Source of the DNA: Streptomyces albospinus
Lineage (GTDB): Bacteria; Actinomycetota; Actinomycetes; Streptomycetales; Streptomycetaceae
DNA length: 64,000 nucleotides
Direction of reading: 5' to 3'
Assembly (NCBI RefSeq): GCF_014648695.1
Contig: NZ_BMRP01000009.1
Location: forward strand, 55,773 to 119,772
Shown here: piece by piece, positions 22,664-39,392 of the stretch
Position numbering within the stretch: position 1 is the first letter of the stretch
How the letters are laid out: each line of letters starts with the position of its first letter
The notes under the pieces: model-generated
Seen by the model: the letters and a program-made list of their open reading frames with translations, nothing else
Told to the model about the DNA's origin: nothing
The model's database searches: none
Position numbers and translations under genes: made by a program

Positions 22664-23134
22664 CTACCAGCGGTAGTGCGCGAAGGCCTTGTTGGACTCG
22701 GCCATCTTGTGCGTGTCCTCACGCTTCTTGACCGAAGCGCCGAGGCCGTTGGAGGCGTCGAGCAGTTCGTTCATGAGGCGCTCGGTCATGGTCTTCTCGC
22801 GGCGGGCGCGGGAGTAGCCCACGAGCCAGCGGAGCGAGAGGGTGGCGGCGCGGCCGGGCTTGACCTCGACCGGGACCTGGTAGGTCGCGCCACCGACACG
22901 GCGGGACTTGACCTCAAGGGTCGGCTTGATGTTCTCCAGCGCGCGCTTCAGCGTGATGACCGGGTCGTTGCCGGTCTTCTCGCGCAGACCCTCCATGGCG
23001 CCGTAAACGATGCGCTCAGCGGTGGAGCGCTTGCCGTTCAGCAGAACCTTGTTGATGAGGGAGGTCACCAGAGGAGAGCCGTAGACCGGGTCGATGATGA
23101 CCGGGCGCTTCGGGGCGGGGCCCTTACGAGGCAT
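22664..23134 (-). CDS. rpsG: 30S ribosomal protein S7
   Basis: S7 is a primary assembly protein of the 30S head at the E site and is the str-operon repressor in E. coli. The 156-residue product begins [20 protein letters not shown] and ends [20 protein letters not shown], the full bacterial length. It lies 2 bases after rpsL. Confidence 0.97.
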   Translation of the reverse strand: MPRKGPAPKRPVIIDPVYGSPLVTSLINKVLLNGKRSTAERIVYGAMEGLREKTGNDPVITLKRALENIKPTLEVKSRRVGGATYQVPVEVKPGRAATLSLRWLVGYSRARREKTMTERLMNELLDASNGLGASVKKREDTHKMAESNKAFAHYRW

Positions 23135-23136
23135 TC

Positions 23137-23508
23137 TTACTTCTCCTTCTTGGCGCCGTAGCGGCTGCGAGCCTGCTTGCGGTTCTTGACGCCCTGCGTG
23201 TCGAGGGAGCCGCGGATGATCTTGTACCGAACACCCGGCAGGTCCTTCACACGGCCGCCACGCACGAGCACGATCGAGTGCTCCTGGAGGTTGTGGCCCT
23301 CACCCGGAATGTAAGCGGTGACCTCGATCCCGCTGGTCAGACGCACACGCGCGACCTTACGCAGGGCCGAGTTCGGCTTCTTCGGGGTGGTCGTGAACAC
23401 ACGCGTGCAGACGCCACGGCGCTGGGGCGAACCCTCAAGCGCGGGCGTCTTGTTCTTCTCGACCTTGTCCTGCCGGCCCTTGCGGACCAGCTGCTGGATC
23501 GTAGGCAC
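23137..23508 (-). CDS. rpsL: 30S ribosomal protein S12
   Basis: S12 monitors codon-anticodon pairing and is the streptomycin-resistance protein. The 123-residue product begins [20 protein letters not shown]. The two resistance-determining lysines (K43 in [10 protein letters not shown] and K88 in GGRVKDLPG) are wild type, so a streptomycin-sensitive ribosome is expected from this gene. It heads the str operon, with a leader of about 220 bases and a good promoter at 23733-23761. Confidence 0.97.
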   Translation of the reverse strand: MPTIQQLVRKGRQDKVEKNKTPALEGSPQRRGVCTRVFTTTPKKPNSALRKVARVRLTSGIEVTAYIPGEGHNLQEHSIVLVRGGRVKDLPGVRYKIIRGSLDTQGVKNRKQARSRYGAKKEK

Positions 23509-23561
23509 CGTTTCTCCGGTTTCTGTGTGCCAGTCTCGGTAAAGCTAACCTGGAACATTCC

Positions 23562-23586
23562 CCGACCCACGCGGTCGGGTGTGTCG
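23562..23586 (-). promoter_or_regulatory. Conserved leader hairpin upstream of rpsL
   Basis: CCGACCCACGCGGTCGG folds as a 6-bp stem with a 5-base loop, followed by GTGTGTCG. It matches 24 of 25 bases of the rpsJ leader element at 18788-18812 and lies at nearly the same distance from the start codon. Confidence 0.5.
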
Positions 23587-23732
23587 AATACTGCAGACCT
23601 GCCTCGCTGGAACGAGGGCGGCGGCAGATTGCGGTGTCAAAACCCGGCTTCCGCACTGTTGGCACTCTCCGGCCGGAAGTGGCGGGAGAAGGCGCGCACG
23701 GCAGCCCAGGGACACCCCAGGCACAAGGTCAG

Positions 23733-23761
23733 AGCGTACCTACCGCATTGGCTGCGGTCAA
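23733..23761 (-). promoter_or_regulatory. Candidate str operon promoter
   Basis: On the minus strand TTGACC (23761-23756) and TACGCT (23738-23733) are spaced by exactly 17 bases, a near-ideal HrdB-type promoter. The start would lie near 23726. The 346-base gap 23509-23854 otherwise holds only the leader and a terminator-like dyad. Confidence 0.65.
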
Positions 23762-23811
23762 AACAAATGCACACGCGAAGGACACGCCGGACTCGCCCGG
23801 CGCTGCGGCCA

Positions 23812-23837
23812 CCGTAGTGCGATCCACTGCGCTACGG
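23812..23837 (-). terminator. Hairpin downstream of the DUF1707/DUF4190 gene
   Basis: CCGTAGTGC (23812-23820) pairs with GCGCTACGG (23829-23837), one G-U pair, directly after the stop at 23855. It would isolate that gene from the rpsL promoter. Confidence 0.5.
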
Positions 23838-23854
23838 AAGAAGGCGCACGGCCC

Positions 23855-24397
23855 TCACGGCCGCACCGCCGTGACCAGCACCATCACCAGGATGAACAGG
23901 GCCCAGGCCCCGATCCCGAGCCAGCCCAGCACCAGCCCCGCGACCGCCTGGCCGTCTCCCCGCTCACCGGTCCGCCGGATCTCGGCCCGCGCCTTGTGCC
24001 CCAGGATCACCGCCGGAATCGAGGTCACTCCCCAGGTCACCGGCGCCAGCAGCCCGCACACCAGCGAGCCCGTCGCGGAGCCGTTGGTGGGCTGCACCAT
24101 CGGCATCTGCATCGGCAGGAACGTCGTCGGCACCGGCATCGGCCGCGGTGCGAACTGCGCCTGCGGCACCGGCCCTTGGGGCAGATCCGCGACCAGCATC
24201 TGCAACTCGGCGTGGGTCTGCGCCTGATACGCCCGCGCGATCCGCTGCTCGTACTCCGGCTGCCCGAGCCGGCCCTCCGCGAAGCCCGCCTTCAGGACAT
24301 CGACCGCCCGCTCGCGATCGGCGTGCGAGGCACGCATGGCCGGCACCTGGTACGGATTCTGAGCAGGCTGCCCACCCTGCCACGGCTGGAATGCCAT
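23855..24397 (-). CDS. DUF1707 and DUF4190 domain membrane protein
   Basis: The 180-residue protein has an N-terminal DUF1707 (SHOCT-like) segment of about residues 18-70 (MRASHADRERAVDVLKAGFA, EYEQRIARAYQAQTHAEL). A proline-rich linker follows, then a DUF4190 domain with two membrane helices (LVCGLLAPVTWGVTSIPAVI and VAGLVLGWLGIGAWALFILV). ATG 24397 is chosen for the GGGGAGG 8 bases upstream. The function of both domains is unknown. It sits alone between the rpoC terminator and the str promoter. Confidence 0.85.
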   Translation of the reverse strand: MAFQPWQGGQPAQNPYQVPAMRASHADRERAVDVLKAGFAEGRLGQPEYEQRIARAYQAQTHAELQMLVADLPQGPVPQAQFAPRPMPVPTTFLPMQMPMVQPTNGSATGSLVCGLLAPVTWGVTSIPAVILGHKARAEIRRTGERGDGQAVAGLVLGWLGIGAWALFILVMVLVTAVRP

Positions 24398-24499
24398 GTC
24401 GCGAACCTCCCCCCGCTCGACAGTTCTCCCCATCTTCTCATCACAGACGCAGCAATGGGAGGACAAGTTCCCTCGGCCACACGGGCGGCCGAACGCCGC

Positions 24500-24529
24500 A
24501 GGGCGGCCACCCCGAAGGGTGGCCGCCCT
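24500..24529 (-). terminator. Terminator after rpoC
   Basis: AGGGCGGCCACCC and GGGTGGCCGCCCT form a perfect 13-bp stem with a CGAA loop, 22 bases after the rpoC stop. Confidence 0.9.
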
Positions 24530-24551
24530 GTTGCTGTTCCGCGGTGCGGGA

Positions 24552-28451
<3,900 letters not shown>

Positions 28452-28550
28452 TATGCGTCAATCCCTCTCAGGGTCGTGTCTCTATGGTCTGTACGGGGTC
28501 CGGGGCGGGGCCGGGACCTCCTCTGCACGAGGCGGTCCCGACCAGACCCG

Positions 28551-32033
<3,483 letters not shown>

Positions 32034-32195
32034 GAGGGGGTCCTTCCGAGGGCTCGGACTCACTACGCGCGTACCGGTCCCGAATCGAGCAGACTGAGGG
32101 AAAGCCCAGGTCAGGGCGGTTCATTCAGCTTTGCTCGGGCTCGGGTATGCCCCTGGTGACGGGCAGGGAGCAGCTAACAGGCAGCGCAAAGGGTC

Positions 32196-32224
32196 AGTGT
32201 AGCCACTTGGCACACTGATGTCCA
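32196..32224 (-). promoter_or_regulatory. Candidate rpoB-proximal promoter
   Basis: On the minus strand TGGACA (32224-32219) and TACACT (32201-32196) are separated by 17 bases. A start near 32189 gives a leader of about 155 bases to the rpoB TTG. The 630-base gap 32034-32663 holds no gene. Confidence 0.55.
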
Positions 32225-32438
32225 GAGCGAGTTTCCGGAGACCGGTACAGCACCGTGATACCGATCTTCTCCCTCCGGGAGGTCGTGCCCCCCGATCCGG
32301 AGGAGCCCCTCGTTGTTCTTCTCCACGCCCAATGCCCTGCGCCTGCCGAAAGCCCTGCGCCAGTGGCGCACACCGATGCTTCCCTCTTCGTCGGCGATCC
32401 ATGCCTCGAACCCTGGATCGCTTCTGCGTCGCGTCCCG

Positions 32439-32467
32439 AGAATTGCGCGCCGCGTCCGGTTCGTCAA
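32439..32467 (-). promoter_or_regulatory. Second candidate rpoB promoter, further upstream
   Basis: TTGACG (32467-32462) and AATTCT (32444-32439) on the minus strand have 17-base spacing. It is weaker at -10 than the proximal candidate and would give a leader of about 400 bases. Confidence 0.35.
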
Positions 32468-32570
32468 GGCCCCCCACCTCAGGGAGATCGTCACATGGAG
32501 GCGCGTCCGGGCAACGAAGATCACCATACTCGCACTCCGGCGCGAGGCAATGCAGCCGTGGCTTGCACGA

Positions 32571-32606
32571 CGAAGGGCGACCACCCGCATGGGTGATCGC
32601 CCTTCG
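32571..32606 (-). terminator. Terminator or attenuator between rplL and rpoB
   Basis: CGAAGGGCGACCACCC pairs with GGGTGATCGCCCTTCG (one mismatch) around GCAT, 58 bases after the rplL stop. In many bacteria partial termination here sets the ratio of L7/L12 to RNA polymerase. Confidence 0.8.
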
Positions 32607-32663
32607 CTGTGTCCGTGTACGCCCTCAGGCGCTCAGGACGTGAGTCTCAGCGACTCACTGGGG

Positions 32664-33047
32664 TCACTTGACCTCGACGGAGGCGCCGGCGGCCTTGAGG
32701 GACTCGGCAGCCTTCTCCGCGGCCTCCTTGGCGACCTTCTCCAGGACGGGCTTCGGGGTGCCGTCGACGAGGTCCTTGGCCTCCTTCAGACCCAGGGAGG
32801 TCAGCTCACGCACGACCTTGATGACCTGGATCTTCTTGTCGCCGGCGCCGGTCAGGATGACGTCGAACTCGTCCTGCTCCTCGGCCTCGGCGGCGGCCGG
32901 GGCACCCGGGCCGGCAACGGCAACGGCGGCCGGGGCGGCAGCGGTGACGTCGAACTTCTCCTCGAACGCCTTCACGAACTCGGAGAGCTCGATGAGGGTC
33001 ATCTCCTCGAACTGCGCGAGCAGGTCTTCCTGGCTGAGCTTCGCCAT
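32664..33047 (-). CDS. rplL: 50S ribosomal protein L7/L12
   Basis: The multicopy stalk protein that recruits translational GTPases. The 127-residue product has the N-terminal dimerisation part ([20 protein letters not shown]), an Ala/Pro-rich hinge ([20 protein letters not shown]) and the C-terminal factor-binding domain ([20 protein letters not shown]). ATG 33047 is chosen from homology and the GGA upstream. It follows rplJ by 110 bases. Confidence 0.97.
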   Translation of the reverse strand: MAKLSQEDLLAQFEEMTLIELSEFVKAFEEKFDVTAAAPAAVAVAGPGAPAAAEAEEQDEFDVILTGAGDKKIQVIKVVRELTSLGLKEAKDLVDGTPKPVLEKVAKEAAEKAAESLKAAGASVEVK

Positions 33048-33157
33048 GATGGGCGATCCTTCCACTAAATCGGCTGGTGCCGGATGTACATGTCGGCGGG
33101 CGTACGTTGGGCCCGCTTCGACCGTCGCCTCAGGCGGCGGTCAATGTGCGAGCCGAA

Positions 33158-33685
33158 TTACTCGGCACCGCCCTGCTCGGCCTTCTTGGCACGAAGCGCC
33201 TCCGCGGTGCGGACGAACTTCGAGGGAAGCGCCTGGAAGAGCGCGGCAGCCTGGGACTGCTTGCCCTTCATGGCGCCCGCCAGCTTGGCGAGCAGAACCT
33301 CGCGGGACTCGAGGTCCGCAAGCTTCTTGATCTCGTCGGCGGACAGCGCCTTGCCGTCAAGGACACCGCCCTTGATGACGAGAGCGGGGTTCTCCTTGGC
33401 GAAGTCACGAAGACCCTTCGCCGCCGTGACCGGGTCACCGGTCACGAAGGCAACAGCGGTCGAGCCCTTGAGGTGCTCGTCCAGCTCGATCCCGGCCTCC
33501 TTGGCCGCGATCTTGGTCAGCGTGTTCTTCACCACACGGTACTGAGCGTTCTCGCCGAGAGAACGGCGGAGCTCCTTGAGCTGCGCCACAGTCAGTCCGG
33601 TGTACGAAGTCACAACAGCTGCGTTGGAGTCGCGGAGCTTCTCCGTGATCTCCGCAACTGCTGCGTTCTTGTCAGACGTCGCCAT
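33158..33685 (-). CDS. rplJ: 50S ribosomal protein L10
   Basis: L10 forms the base of the ribosomal stalk and binds L7/L12 dimers through its C-terminal helix. The 175-residue protein starts [20 protein letters not shown] at ATG 33685. The in-frame ATG at 33742 would translate leader RNA. It contains [17 protein letters not shown] and [18 protein letters not shown]. An L10-type leader (33686-33940) lies upstream. Confidence 0.96.
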   Translation of the reverse strand: MATSDKNAAVAEITEKLRDSNAAVVTSYTGLTVAQLKELRRSLGENAQYRVVKNTLTKIAAKEAGIELDEHLKGSTAVAFVTGDPVTAAKGLRDFAKENPALVIKGGVLDGKALSADEIKKLADLESREVLLAKLAGAMKGKQSQAAALFQALPSKFVRTAEALRAKKAEQGGAE

Positions 33686-33940
33686 GAGCCTCGGCCTCCT
33701 TCCGGGTGATGAGGACCGCGCAGAAGGGGCTGGGCAAAACAAACGCCCCGGCGCAGGCGCACGGGGCGATACTCGACCAGGCTCACACCCGGGAGATCTT
33801 CCTCATTCACCTGCGCAGGCCGTCCGCAGCTAGCGGATCCTTCGGCCACCACACGCCCGATACCGGACGCGCAGAGACAACCAGCGGTCTTTGGCTTCCG
33901 GGACACCGTACGGGAGCGGCCTGCGCTCAGGCAAATCGGC
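33686..33940 (-). promoter_or_regulatory. rplJ leader region
   Basis: The 255 bases between rplJ and the lipoprotein terminator hold no gene. CGCCCC (33744-33749) and GGGGCG (33763-33768) with an inner GCGC pairing form a hairpin about 60 bases before the rplJ start. By analogy to other bacteria an L10-L7/L12 autoregulatory site is expected here. I could not identify its kink-turn or a convincing promoter. Confidence 0.35.
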
Positions 33941-33971
33941 TGCGGTGGGACGTCGCGGACGCCCCACCGCA
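33941..33971 (-). terminator. Terminator after the lipoprotein gene
   Basis: TGCGGTGGG (33941-33949) pairs with CCCACCGCA (33963-33971), with an inner CGTC/GACG, directly after the stop at 33982. Confidence 0.75.
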
Positions 33972-33981
33972 CGCTCGCTCG

Positions 33982-34836
33982 TCAGGCGCCGGGCGGCGTC
34001 ATGGTGTCGCTCGCCGGCGGCGGGGTCACCGAGACCTTGGTGCCGTAGTCCGAGTAGAAGACCGTCGAGTCCGACGCGTTCTTGCCGTCCATCTGCTCAC
34101 GCTTCTTCACGAGCAGGTTGTCCGGGCCGATCCACAGGTCGATGGTCTCCTTCGTCGCACCGGCCTGCTGGAGCTGCGCCTCCAGCGCCTTCAGGTCGGA
34201 CTCGCTGAGGCTCTTGGACTGCATCTTGACCATCTCGGCCACGTCGACCGTGCCGGTGTAGTGGGTCGCCTGCACGCCGCGGACGTCCTCCTTGCCGGCC
34301 TGCTGGACCTTGCCGGAGGCGATGAGCAGGTTCACCGACTTGACCGGGTCGTTGTTCTGCATCGCGTCCTTGAGCACGGAGCCGAGCGGGCTCTTCTTGG
34401 CCAGGGCGTCGTAGTCGTACTTGATCCAGTTCTTGCCGCCCATGGGCATGCCCATGTTCATGTACATCGACTGCGGCGTGTAGACCGCCTTCATGGGCTT
34501 GCCGGCCATGGGGCCGCCGGTCGTGGTGATGTCGACGGTCATGTTGATGCCGTTCGACCAGTCCATCGCGCCCTTCATGGTGCGCGAGGACGGCCCCACC
34601 TTCTGCGTGCCGTCGATCTTCGCGGACTTCTTGTCGCTCGTCTGCTGCGAGGCCGTCTTCAGCGAGGCCAGCGCGGCCTCCAGCGGAGACTTCGCCCCTG
34701 CTGCGTCACTGCCCCCACCGCCGCTGCTGCTGCCACCGCCGGTGCCGTTGTTGGTGCCGCCCTTGTTACAGGCGGTCAGACCGGCCAGCATGACAACTCC
34801 CGCCGCCACGGCGGCGGCTATACGCGTGCTGCGCAC
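33982..34836 (-). CDS. Secreted lipoprotein, LppX/LprG-like
   Basis: The 284-residue protein has a signal peptide with lipobox LTAC (Cys23), then a Ser/Gly-rich spacer and a domain of beta-strand character (NWIKYDYDALAKKSPLGSVL, VQATHYTGTVDVAEMVKMQS, IDLWIGPDNLLVKKREQMDG). Its shape resembles the mycobacterial LppX/LprG family, which carries lipids, but sequence identity cannot be judged here. It is flanked by its own terminator and the rplA terminator, so it is a single gene between rplKA and rplJL. Confidence 0.85.
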   Translation of the reverse strand: MRSTRIAAAVAAGVVMLAGLTACNKGGTNNGTGGGSSSGGGGSDAAGAKSPLEAALASLKTASQQTSDKKSAKIDGTQKVGPSSRTMKGAMDWSNGINMTVDITTTGGPMAGKPMKAVYTPQSMYMNMGMPMGGKNWIKYDYDALAKKSPLGSVLKDAMQNNDPVKSVNLLIASGKVQQAGKEDVRGVQATHYTGTVDVAEMVKMQSKSLSESDLKALEAQLQQAGATKETIDLWIGPDNLLVKKREQMDGKNASDSTVFYSDYGTKVSVTPPPASDTMTPPGA

Positions 34837-34927
34837 TTGAGGCTCCCCCTTTGATTCCTTTATGGACCTCGCAGGGGACTGTAGTGCAGGCCACCAACTG
34901 GGCTTCCGGCAGGTGCTGTTATGAACG

Positions 34928-34967
34928 CGTCAGGCCCCGCTCTCCGTACGGAGAGCGGGGCCTGACG
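34928..34967 (-). terminator. Terminator after rplA (20-bp perfect stem)
   Basis: Positions 34928-34967 are a perfect 40-base palindrome, CGTCAGGCCCCGCTCTCC facing GGAGAGCGGGGCCTGACG across GTAC, 39 bases past the rplA stop. It could also act on transcripts from the left. Confidence 0.9.
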
Positions 34968-35006
34968 GTGTGAATCACACGCGATGAGGCGCGTCGATCA
35001 GAGAGA

Positions 35007-35723
35007 TCAGACGGCCTCGTCCTCGACGAGGAGGTTGCGGGTGCGGTTGGGGTCGACCGGGACGCCGGGGCCCATCGTGGTGGCGATGGTCGTCTTCTTG
35101 ATGTAACGGCCCTTGGCGGCGGACGGCTTGAGACGGGTGATCTCCTCAAGCGCGGCGGCGTAGTTCTCCACCAGCTTGGTCTCGTCGAAGGAGACCTTGC
35201 CGATGATGAAGTGGAGGTTCGCGTGCTTGTCCACGCGGAACTCGATCTTGCCGCCCTTGATGTCGGTGACAGCCTTGGCGACATCCGGGGTGACGGTGCC
35301 GGTCTTCGGGTTCGGCATCAGACCACGGGGACCGAGCACGCGGCCGAGGCGGCCGACCTTGCCCATGAGGTCCGGGGTGGCGACGACGGCGTCGAAGTCC
35401 AGGCGGCCCTTGGAGACCTCGTCGATCAGTTCGTCCGAGCCGACGATGTCGGCGCCGGCGGCTTCCGCTGCCGCAGCACGGTCACCGGTCGCGAAGACCA
35501 GGACCCGGGCGGTCTTACCGGTGCCGTGCGGGAGGTTCACGGTGCCACGGACCATCTGGTCGGCCTTGCGCGGGTCGACGCCCAGACGCATGGCAACCTC
35601 GACGGTCGCGTCGAACTTGGCGGACGTGGTGTCCTTGGCGAGACGGACGGCCTCGAGCGGGGCGTACAGACGCTCCCGGTCGATCTTCGCGTCCGCGTTG
35701 CGAAGAGTCTTGCTGCGCTTCAC
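35007..35723 (-). CDS. rplA: 50S ribosomal protein L1
   Basis: L1 forms the mobile E-site stalk and represses its own operon in many bacteria. The 238-residue protein starts at GTG 35723 ([17 protein letters not shown]) with AGGAG 5 bases upstream. The longer in-frame ATG 35783 lacks such a site. It contains [38 protein letters not shown] and [19 protein letters not shown]. It follows rplK by 82 bases. Confidence 0.95.
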   Translation of the reverse strand: MKRSKTLRNADAKIDRERLYAPLEAVRLAKDTTSAKFDATVEVAMRLGVDPRKADQMVRGTVNLPHGTGKTARVLVFATGDRAAAAEAAGADIVGSDELIDEVSKGRLDFDAVVATPDLMGKVGRLGRVLGPRGLMPNPKTGTVTPDVAKAVTDIKGGKIEFRVDKHANLHFIIGKVSFDETKLVENYAAALEEITRLKPSAAKGRYIKKTTIATTMGPGVPVDPNRTRNLLVEDEAV

Positions 35724-35805
35724 TTCTGCTCCTGATGCAGTGGGTGGAGTCGTGGTGCGGACCAGCGCCTGGTCCTGCCACATGGGTGCCTTGAGGGGCG
35801 GAGGT

Positions 35806-36240
35806 TCAGCCCTCGACCGTGATGCCCATGGAACGGGCGGTGCCGGCGATGATCTTCGACGCGGCGTCCAGGTCGTTGGCGTTCAGGTCGGGCATCTTGG
35901 TGGTGGCGATCTCGCGGACCTGCGCCTCGGTGATCTTGGCGACCTTGGTCTTGTGCGGCTCGCCGGAGCCCTTCTCCACGCCCGCAGCCTTCAGGATGAG
36001 CTTCGCGGCCGGCGGGGTCTTGGTGACGAAGGTGAAGGAACGGTCTTCGTAGACCGTGATCTCCACCGGCACGACCATGCCACGCTGCGACTCGGTCGCG
36101 GCGTTGTAGGCCTTGCAGAACTCCATGATGTTGACGCCGTGCTGACCCAGCGCGGGGCCGACCGGCGGAGCCGGGTTCGCGGCACCGGCCTGGATCTGGA
36201 GCTTGATAAGCCCCGTGACCTTCTTCTTCTTGGGAGGCAT
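35806..36240 (-). CDS. rplK: 50S ribosomal protein L11
   Basis: L11 binds the GTPase-associated rRNA and is needed for RelA activation. The 144-residue protein has the proline-rich N-terminal domain ([20 protein letters not shown]), where thiostrepton resistance mutations map, and the C-terminal RNA-binding helix ([15 protein letters not shown]). It is the first gene of rplK-rplA, with a candidate promoter at 36312-36339. Confidence 0.97.
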
Positions 36241-36311
36241 GCTCTCTCCGGGTCCTAGTGAGAGGTGGTTCGCCCCGCAATCCGGTCATCCGGATGGAGG
36301 CATACCGCACA

Positions 36312-36339
36312 ACGATAACGGGTATGGTCGCGCGGCCAA
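36312..36339 (-). promoter_or_regulatory. Candidate rplK-rplA promoter
   Basis: On the minus strand TTGGCC (36339-36334) precedes TATCGT (36317-36312) by 16 bases. The start would be about 65 bases before rplK. The -35 is imperfect. Confidence 0.4.
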
Positions 36340-36347
36340 AAACCGAG

Positions 36348-36380
36348 CAGGTCAGACCGGCAGTGTGCCCGTCTGACCTG
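36348..36380 (-). terminator. Terminator after nusG
   Basis: CAGGTCAGAC (36348-36357) pairs perfectly with GTCTGACCTG (36371-36380), extended by two inner pairs, 26 bases past the nusG stop. Confidence 0.8.
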
Positions 36381-36406
36381 GTCGGTGGCTGATGCTCCGG
36401 AAGAAC

Positions 36407-37273
36407 CTAGTTCTTCTGGATCTGGTCGAAGCTGAGCTCGACCGGGGTCTCGCGGCCGAAGATCTCGACCAGGCCCTTGACCTTCTTCGAGTCGGCGTTG
36501 ATCTCGTTGATCGTCGCCTGAAGCGTGGCGAACGGGCCGTCGGTGACGGTGACCGAGTCGCCCACCTCGAAGTCCAGGACCTGGACCTCGACCTTGCGGG
36601 ACGGCGCCGGCTTGCCCTCGGCCGCGGCGGCCTCCTTGGCGGCCTTCTCCTCGGCCTCCGGGGCGAGCATCTTGACGATCTCGTCCAGGGTCAGCGGGTA
36701 CGGGTCGTAGGCGTTGCCGACGAAGCCGGTGACGCCCGGGGTGTTGCGGACCACGCCCCAGGACTCGTTCGTCAGGTCCATGCGCACCAGCACATAGCCC
36801 GGGAGCTTGTTCTGGCGGACCGTACGGCGGTCACCGTTCTTGATCTGGACGACCTCTTCCTGCGGCACCTCGGCCTGGAAGATGTAGTCCTCGACGTTCA
36901 GCGAGACGGCGCGCTGTTCGAGGTTGGTCTTCACGCGGTTCTCGTAGCCCGCGTAGGTGTGGATGACGTACCACTCGCCGGGGAGGCCACGCAGTTCGTC
37001 GCGGAGGGCGGCCACCGGGTCGACCGGCTCCTGCTCCTCGGCGGACTCGTCCTCAGCGAGGGCCTCGTCCTCGTCCTCGACGTGCACCGCGGCTTCCTCG
37101 GCGGGCTCGCCGGCTGCGGCTTCCTCGGCGTCGAACTCGTCGATGGCGTCAGCGGCCTCGACGATCTCGCGCTCGGTGTCGTCGCCCTCGACCTCGGCCG
37201 AGGCAGCCGCGTCAACGTCGGCCGCTGCCGTCTCGGCGGATTCGGCGGCGTCGTTCAGGTTCGGGTCAGACAC
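36407..37273 (-). CDS. nusG: Transcription elongation/antitermination factor NusG
   Basis: NusG links RNA polymerase to Rho or to ribosomal S10. The 288-residue protein has a long acidic N-terminal extension (about residues 1-95, rich in Asp/Glu/Ala), typical of Streptomyces. The NGN domain follows ([20 protein letters not shown]), then [20 protein letters not shown], and a C-terminal KOW domain ([19 protein letters not shown]). It lies 73 bases after secE. Confidence 0.97.
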   Translation of the reverse strand: MSDPNLNDAAESAETAAADVDAAASAEVEGDDTEREIVEAADAIDEFDAEEAAAGEPAEEAAVHVEDEDEALAEDESAEEQEPVDPVAALRDELRGLPGEWYVIHTYAGYENRVKTNLEQRAVSLNVEDYIFQAEVPQEEVVQIKNGDRRTVRQNKLPGYVLVRMDLTNESWGVVRNTPGVTGFVGNAYDPYPLTLDEIVKMLAPEAEEKAAKEAAAAEGKPAPSRKVEVQVLDFEVGDSVTVTDGPFATLQATINEINADSKKVKGLVEIFGRETPVELSFDQIQKN

Positions 37274-37346
37274 GGTGGCTGCTTCTTCCTGGCTTCAAGG
37301 GGTTGAACATGCGAAATGGCGCCCGCGCAGGCGCCCCTCCGCGGGA

Positions 37347-37643
37347 TCAGCCGAAGACGTACCCGACGACTCGGTTGATTCCCAAGTCAATCACGGTTAC
37401 GAGACCGATGATGATGACAACGAAGACGATCACCACACTGGTGTACGTCGACAGCTGGCTGCGCGTGGGCCAGACGACCTTACGGAGTTCCGCAATGACC
37501 TGGCGGTAAAAGAGCGCAAGCCGCGCGAAGGGACCCTTCTTGCCGCGCTTGCCTCCGCGGCGGGGCTTCTTCTGGGATTCCGTGGCGTCGTCCTCGGAAC
37601 GACCACGCTCAGGCATGTCGATGGAGCCCAGGGCGTCCGTCAC
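37347..37643 (-). CDS. secE: Preprotein translocase subunit SecE
   Basis: SecE clamps SecY in the translocon. The 98-residue protein has a basic cytosolic part, the conserved amphipathic segment FYRQVIAELRKVVWPTRSQL and one membrane helix (VVIVFVVIIIGLVTVIDLGI). The GTG at 37643 is used, with TGAGGA upstream. An internal ATG at codon 10 is possible. It lies between tRNA-Trp and nusG. Confidence 0.95.
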   Translation of the reverse strand: MTDALGSIDMPERGRSEDDATESQKKPRRGGKRGKKGPFARLALFYRQVIAELRKVVWPTRSQLSTYTSVVIVFVVIIIGLVTVIDLGINRVVGYVFG

Positions 37644-37751
37644 TCGTCCTCACCTGAATCCGGGTCGTGGCCGTGCCGCGCCCGGTTGAGCCGCACGGCG
37701 GTGCATTTCATACGTACGCGTGCACGCACTTTGGTGACGAAGTGCGTGTAG

Positions 37752-37824
37752 CAGGGCCGGAGGGACTTGAACCCCCAACCGCTGGTTTTGGAGACCAGTG
37801 CTCTACCAATTGAGCTACGACCCT
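37752..37824 (-). tRNA. tRNA-Trp (CCA)
   Basis: The 73-base cloverleaf starts AGGGTCG and ends CGGCCCTG, with acceptor pairs including one T-G. The anticodon loop CTCCAAA gives anticodon CCA, and the T-arm has GTTCAAG. CCA is not encoded. Its position between aspC and secE is the conserved Streptomyces arrangement. Confidence 0.97.
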
Positions 37825-38007
37825 TTGTGGTTCCCCCAACCTACCGCATGCGGCCGACTGCACTAAGTTCGTGCACCGCGGCGGCCCGTTGGGAGCCAAC
37901 GGTCAGCGAGTGTACGTGGTTCAGAGCCGGGCGTCGAACAGAAACGTCCCGGGTGGCGCCCGCAAACCCACGTTCCGGGCCGGAGAGCGGTCTGCGACGA
38001 TGCCTGT

Positions 38008-39267
38008 ATGAGCGCTGCCACTCCTTCCGCACCGTCCCCCGCCGACCGCCGGGTCTCCGCCCGCATCGGTTCGATCTCCGAGTCCGCCACCCTCGCCGTC
38101 GACGCCAAGGCCAAGGCCCTCAAGGCCGCCGGGCGCCCGGTGATCGGCTTCGGCGCCGGTGAGCCCGACTTCCCCACGCCCGGCTACATCGTCGAGGCCG
38201 CCGTCGAGGCATGCCGCACCCCGAAGTACCACCGCTACACCCCGGCCGGCGGCCTCCCCGAGCTGAAGTCCGCGATCGTGGCGAAGACGCTGCGCGACTC
38301 CGGCTACGAGATCGAGGCCGCGAACGTCCTGGTGACGAACGGTGGCAAGCAGGCCATCTACGAGGCGTTCGCCGCCATCCTGGACCCGGGCGACGAGGTC
38401 ATCGTGCCGGCGCCGTACTGGACCACCTACCCGGAGTCGATCCGGCTCGCGGGCGGTGTGCCGGTCGACGTGGTCGCCGACGAGACCACCGGCTACCGCG
38501 TGACGGTCGAGCAGCTGGAGGCCGCCCGTACGGAGCGCACCAAGGTCCTGCTGTTCGTATCGCCGTCGAACCCGACCGGCGCGGTCTACCCCCGCGAGCA
38601 GGTCGAGGCGGTCGGCCGCTGGGCCGCCGAGCACGGCCTGTGGGTGCTGACCGACGAGATCTACGAGCACCTGGTCTACGGCGACGCGGCCGCGCGCGCC
38701 GGCGCTGAAGGACTCAGCTCGTCGCTGCCGGTGGTCGTGCCGGAGCTGCGCGACAAGTGCATCATCGTCAACGGTGTCGCGAAGACGTACGCGATGACCG
38801 GCTGGCGGGTGGGCTGGGCGATCGGCCCGAAGGACGTCATCAAGGCCGCCACGAACCTCCAGTCGCACGCCACCTCCAACGTCTCCAACGTGGCGCAGGC
38901 GGCGGCCATCGCGGCCGTCACCGGCGACCTCACGGCCGTCGAGGAGATGAAGGTGGCCTTCGACCGGCGCCGCAGGACGATCGTGCGGATGCTCAACGAG
39001 ATCGACGGTGTGCTGTGCCCGGAGCCGGAGGGCGCGTTCTACGCGTACCCGTCGGTGAAGGAGCTGCTGGGCAAGGAGATCCGCGGCAAGCGCCCGCAGT
39101 CCAGCGTCGAGCTGGCCGAGCTGATCCTGGAAGAGGCGGAGGTCGCCGTCGTCCCGGGCGAGGCCTTCGGCACCCCCGGCTACCTGCGGCTTTCGTACGC
39201 CCTGGGCGACGAGGACCTGGTCGAGGGCGTCTCCCGGCTCCAGAAGCTGCTGGCGGAGGCGAAGTAG
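38008..39267 (+). CDS. aspC: Aspartate aminotransferase, class I (PLP)
   Basis: Transfers the amino group of aspartate to 2-oxoglutarate using pyridoxal phosphate. The 419-residue protein has the class-I/II aminotransferase features: [30 protein letters not shown] with the conserved Asn, [10 protein letters not shown], the Schiff-base lysine in [16 protein letters not shown] (about residue 259) and the C-terminal Arg in [14 protein letters not shown]. The length is slightly long because of a Ser/Pro N-terminus. It is monocistronic, ending at the terminator at 39291-39320. Prephenate or alanine aminotransferase activity cannot be excluded. Confidence 0.93.
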   Translation: MSAATPSAPSPADRRVSARIGSISESATLAVDAKAKALKAAGRPVIGFGAGEPDFPTPGYIVEAAVEACRTPKYHRYTPAGGLPELKSAIVAKTLRDSGYEIEAANVLVTNGGKQAIYEAFAAILDPGDEVIVPAPYWTTYPESIRLAGGVPVDVVADETTGYRVTVEQLEAARTERTKVLLFVSPSNPTGAVYPREQVEAVGRWAAEHGLWVLTDEIYEHLVYGDAAARAGAEGLSSSLPVVVPELRDKCIIVNGVAKTYAMTGWRVGWAIGPKDVIKAATNLQSHATSNVSNVAQAAAIAAVTGDLTAVEEMKVAFDRRRRTIVRMLNEIDGVLCPEPEGAFYAYPSVKELLGKEIRGKRPQSSVELAELILEEAEVAVVPGEAFGTPGYLRLSYALGDEDLVEGVSRLQKLLAEAK

Positions 39268-39290
39268 CGCCGGCACCCGGGCGCGGGTGA

Positions 39291-39320
39291 TGCGGGGCCG
39301 GAGCGCGTTCCGGCCCCGCA
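39291..39320 (+). terminator. Terminator after aspC
   Basis: TGCGGGGCCGGA pairs perfectly with TCCGGCCCCGCA (12 bp, 6-base loop), 24 bases after the stop. Confidence 0.88.
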
Positions 39321-39392
39321 CGCTTTTCCGGTGGTGCCTTCGTTCGCGGCGGGGCCTATGCCTGCGGCGCGCGGGTGCGGCAGTATCTCCAG

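Noticed and set aside
23137..23508. A streptomycin-resistance allele of rpsL
   Set aside because: K43 and K88 are both wild type.
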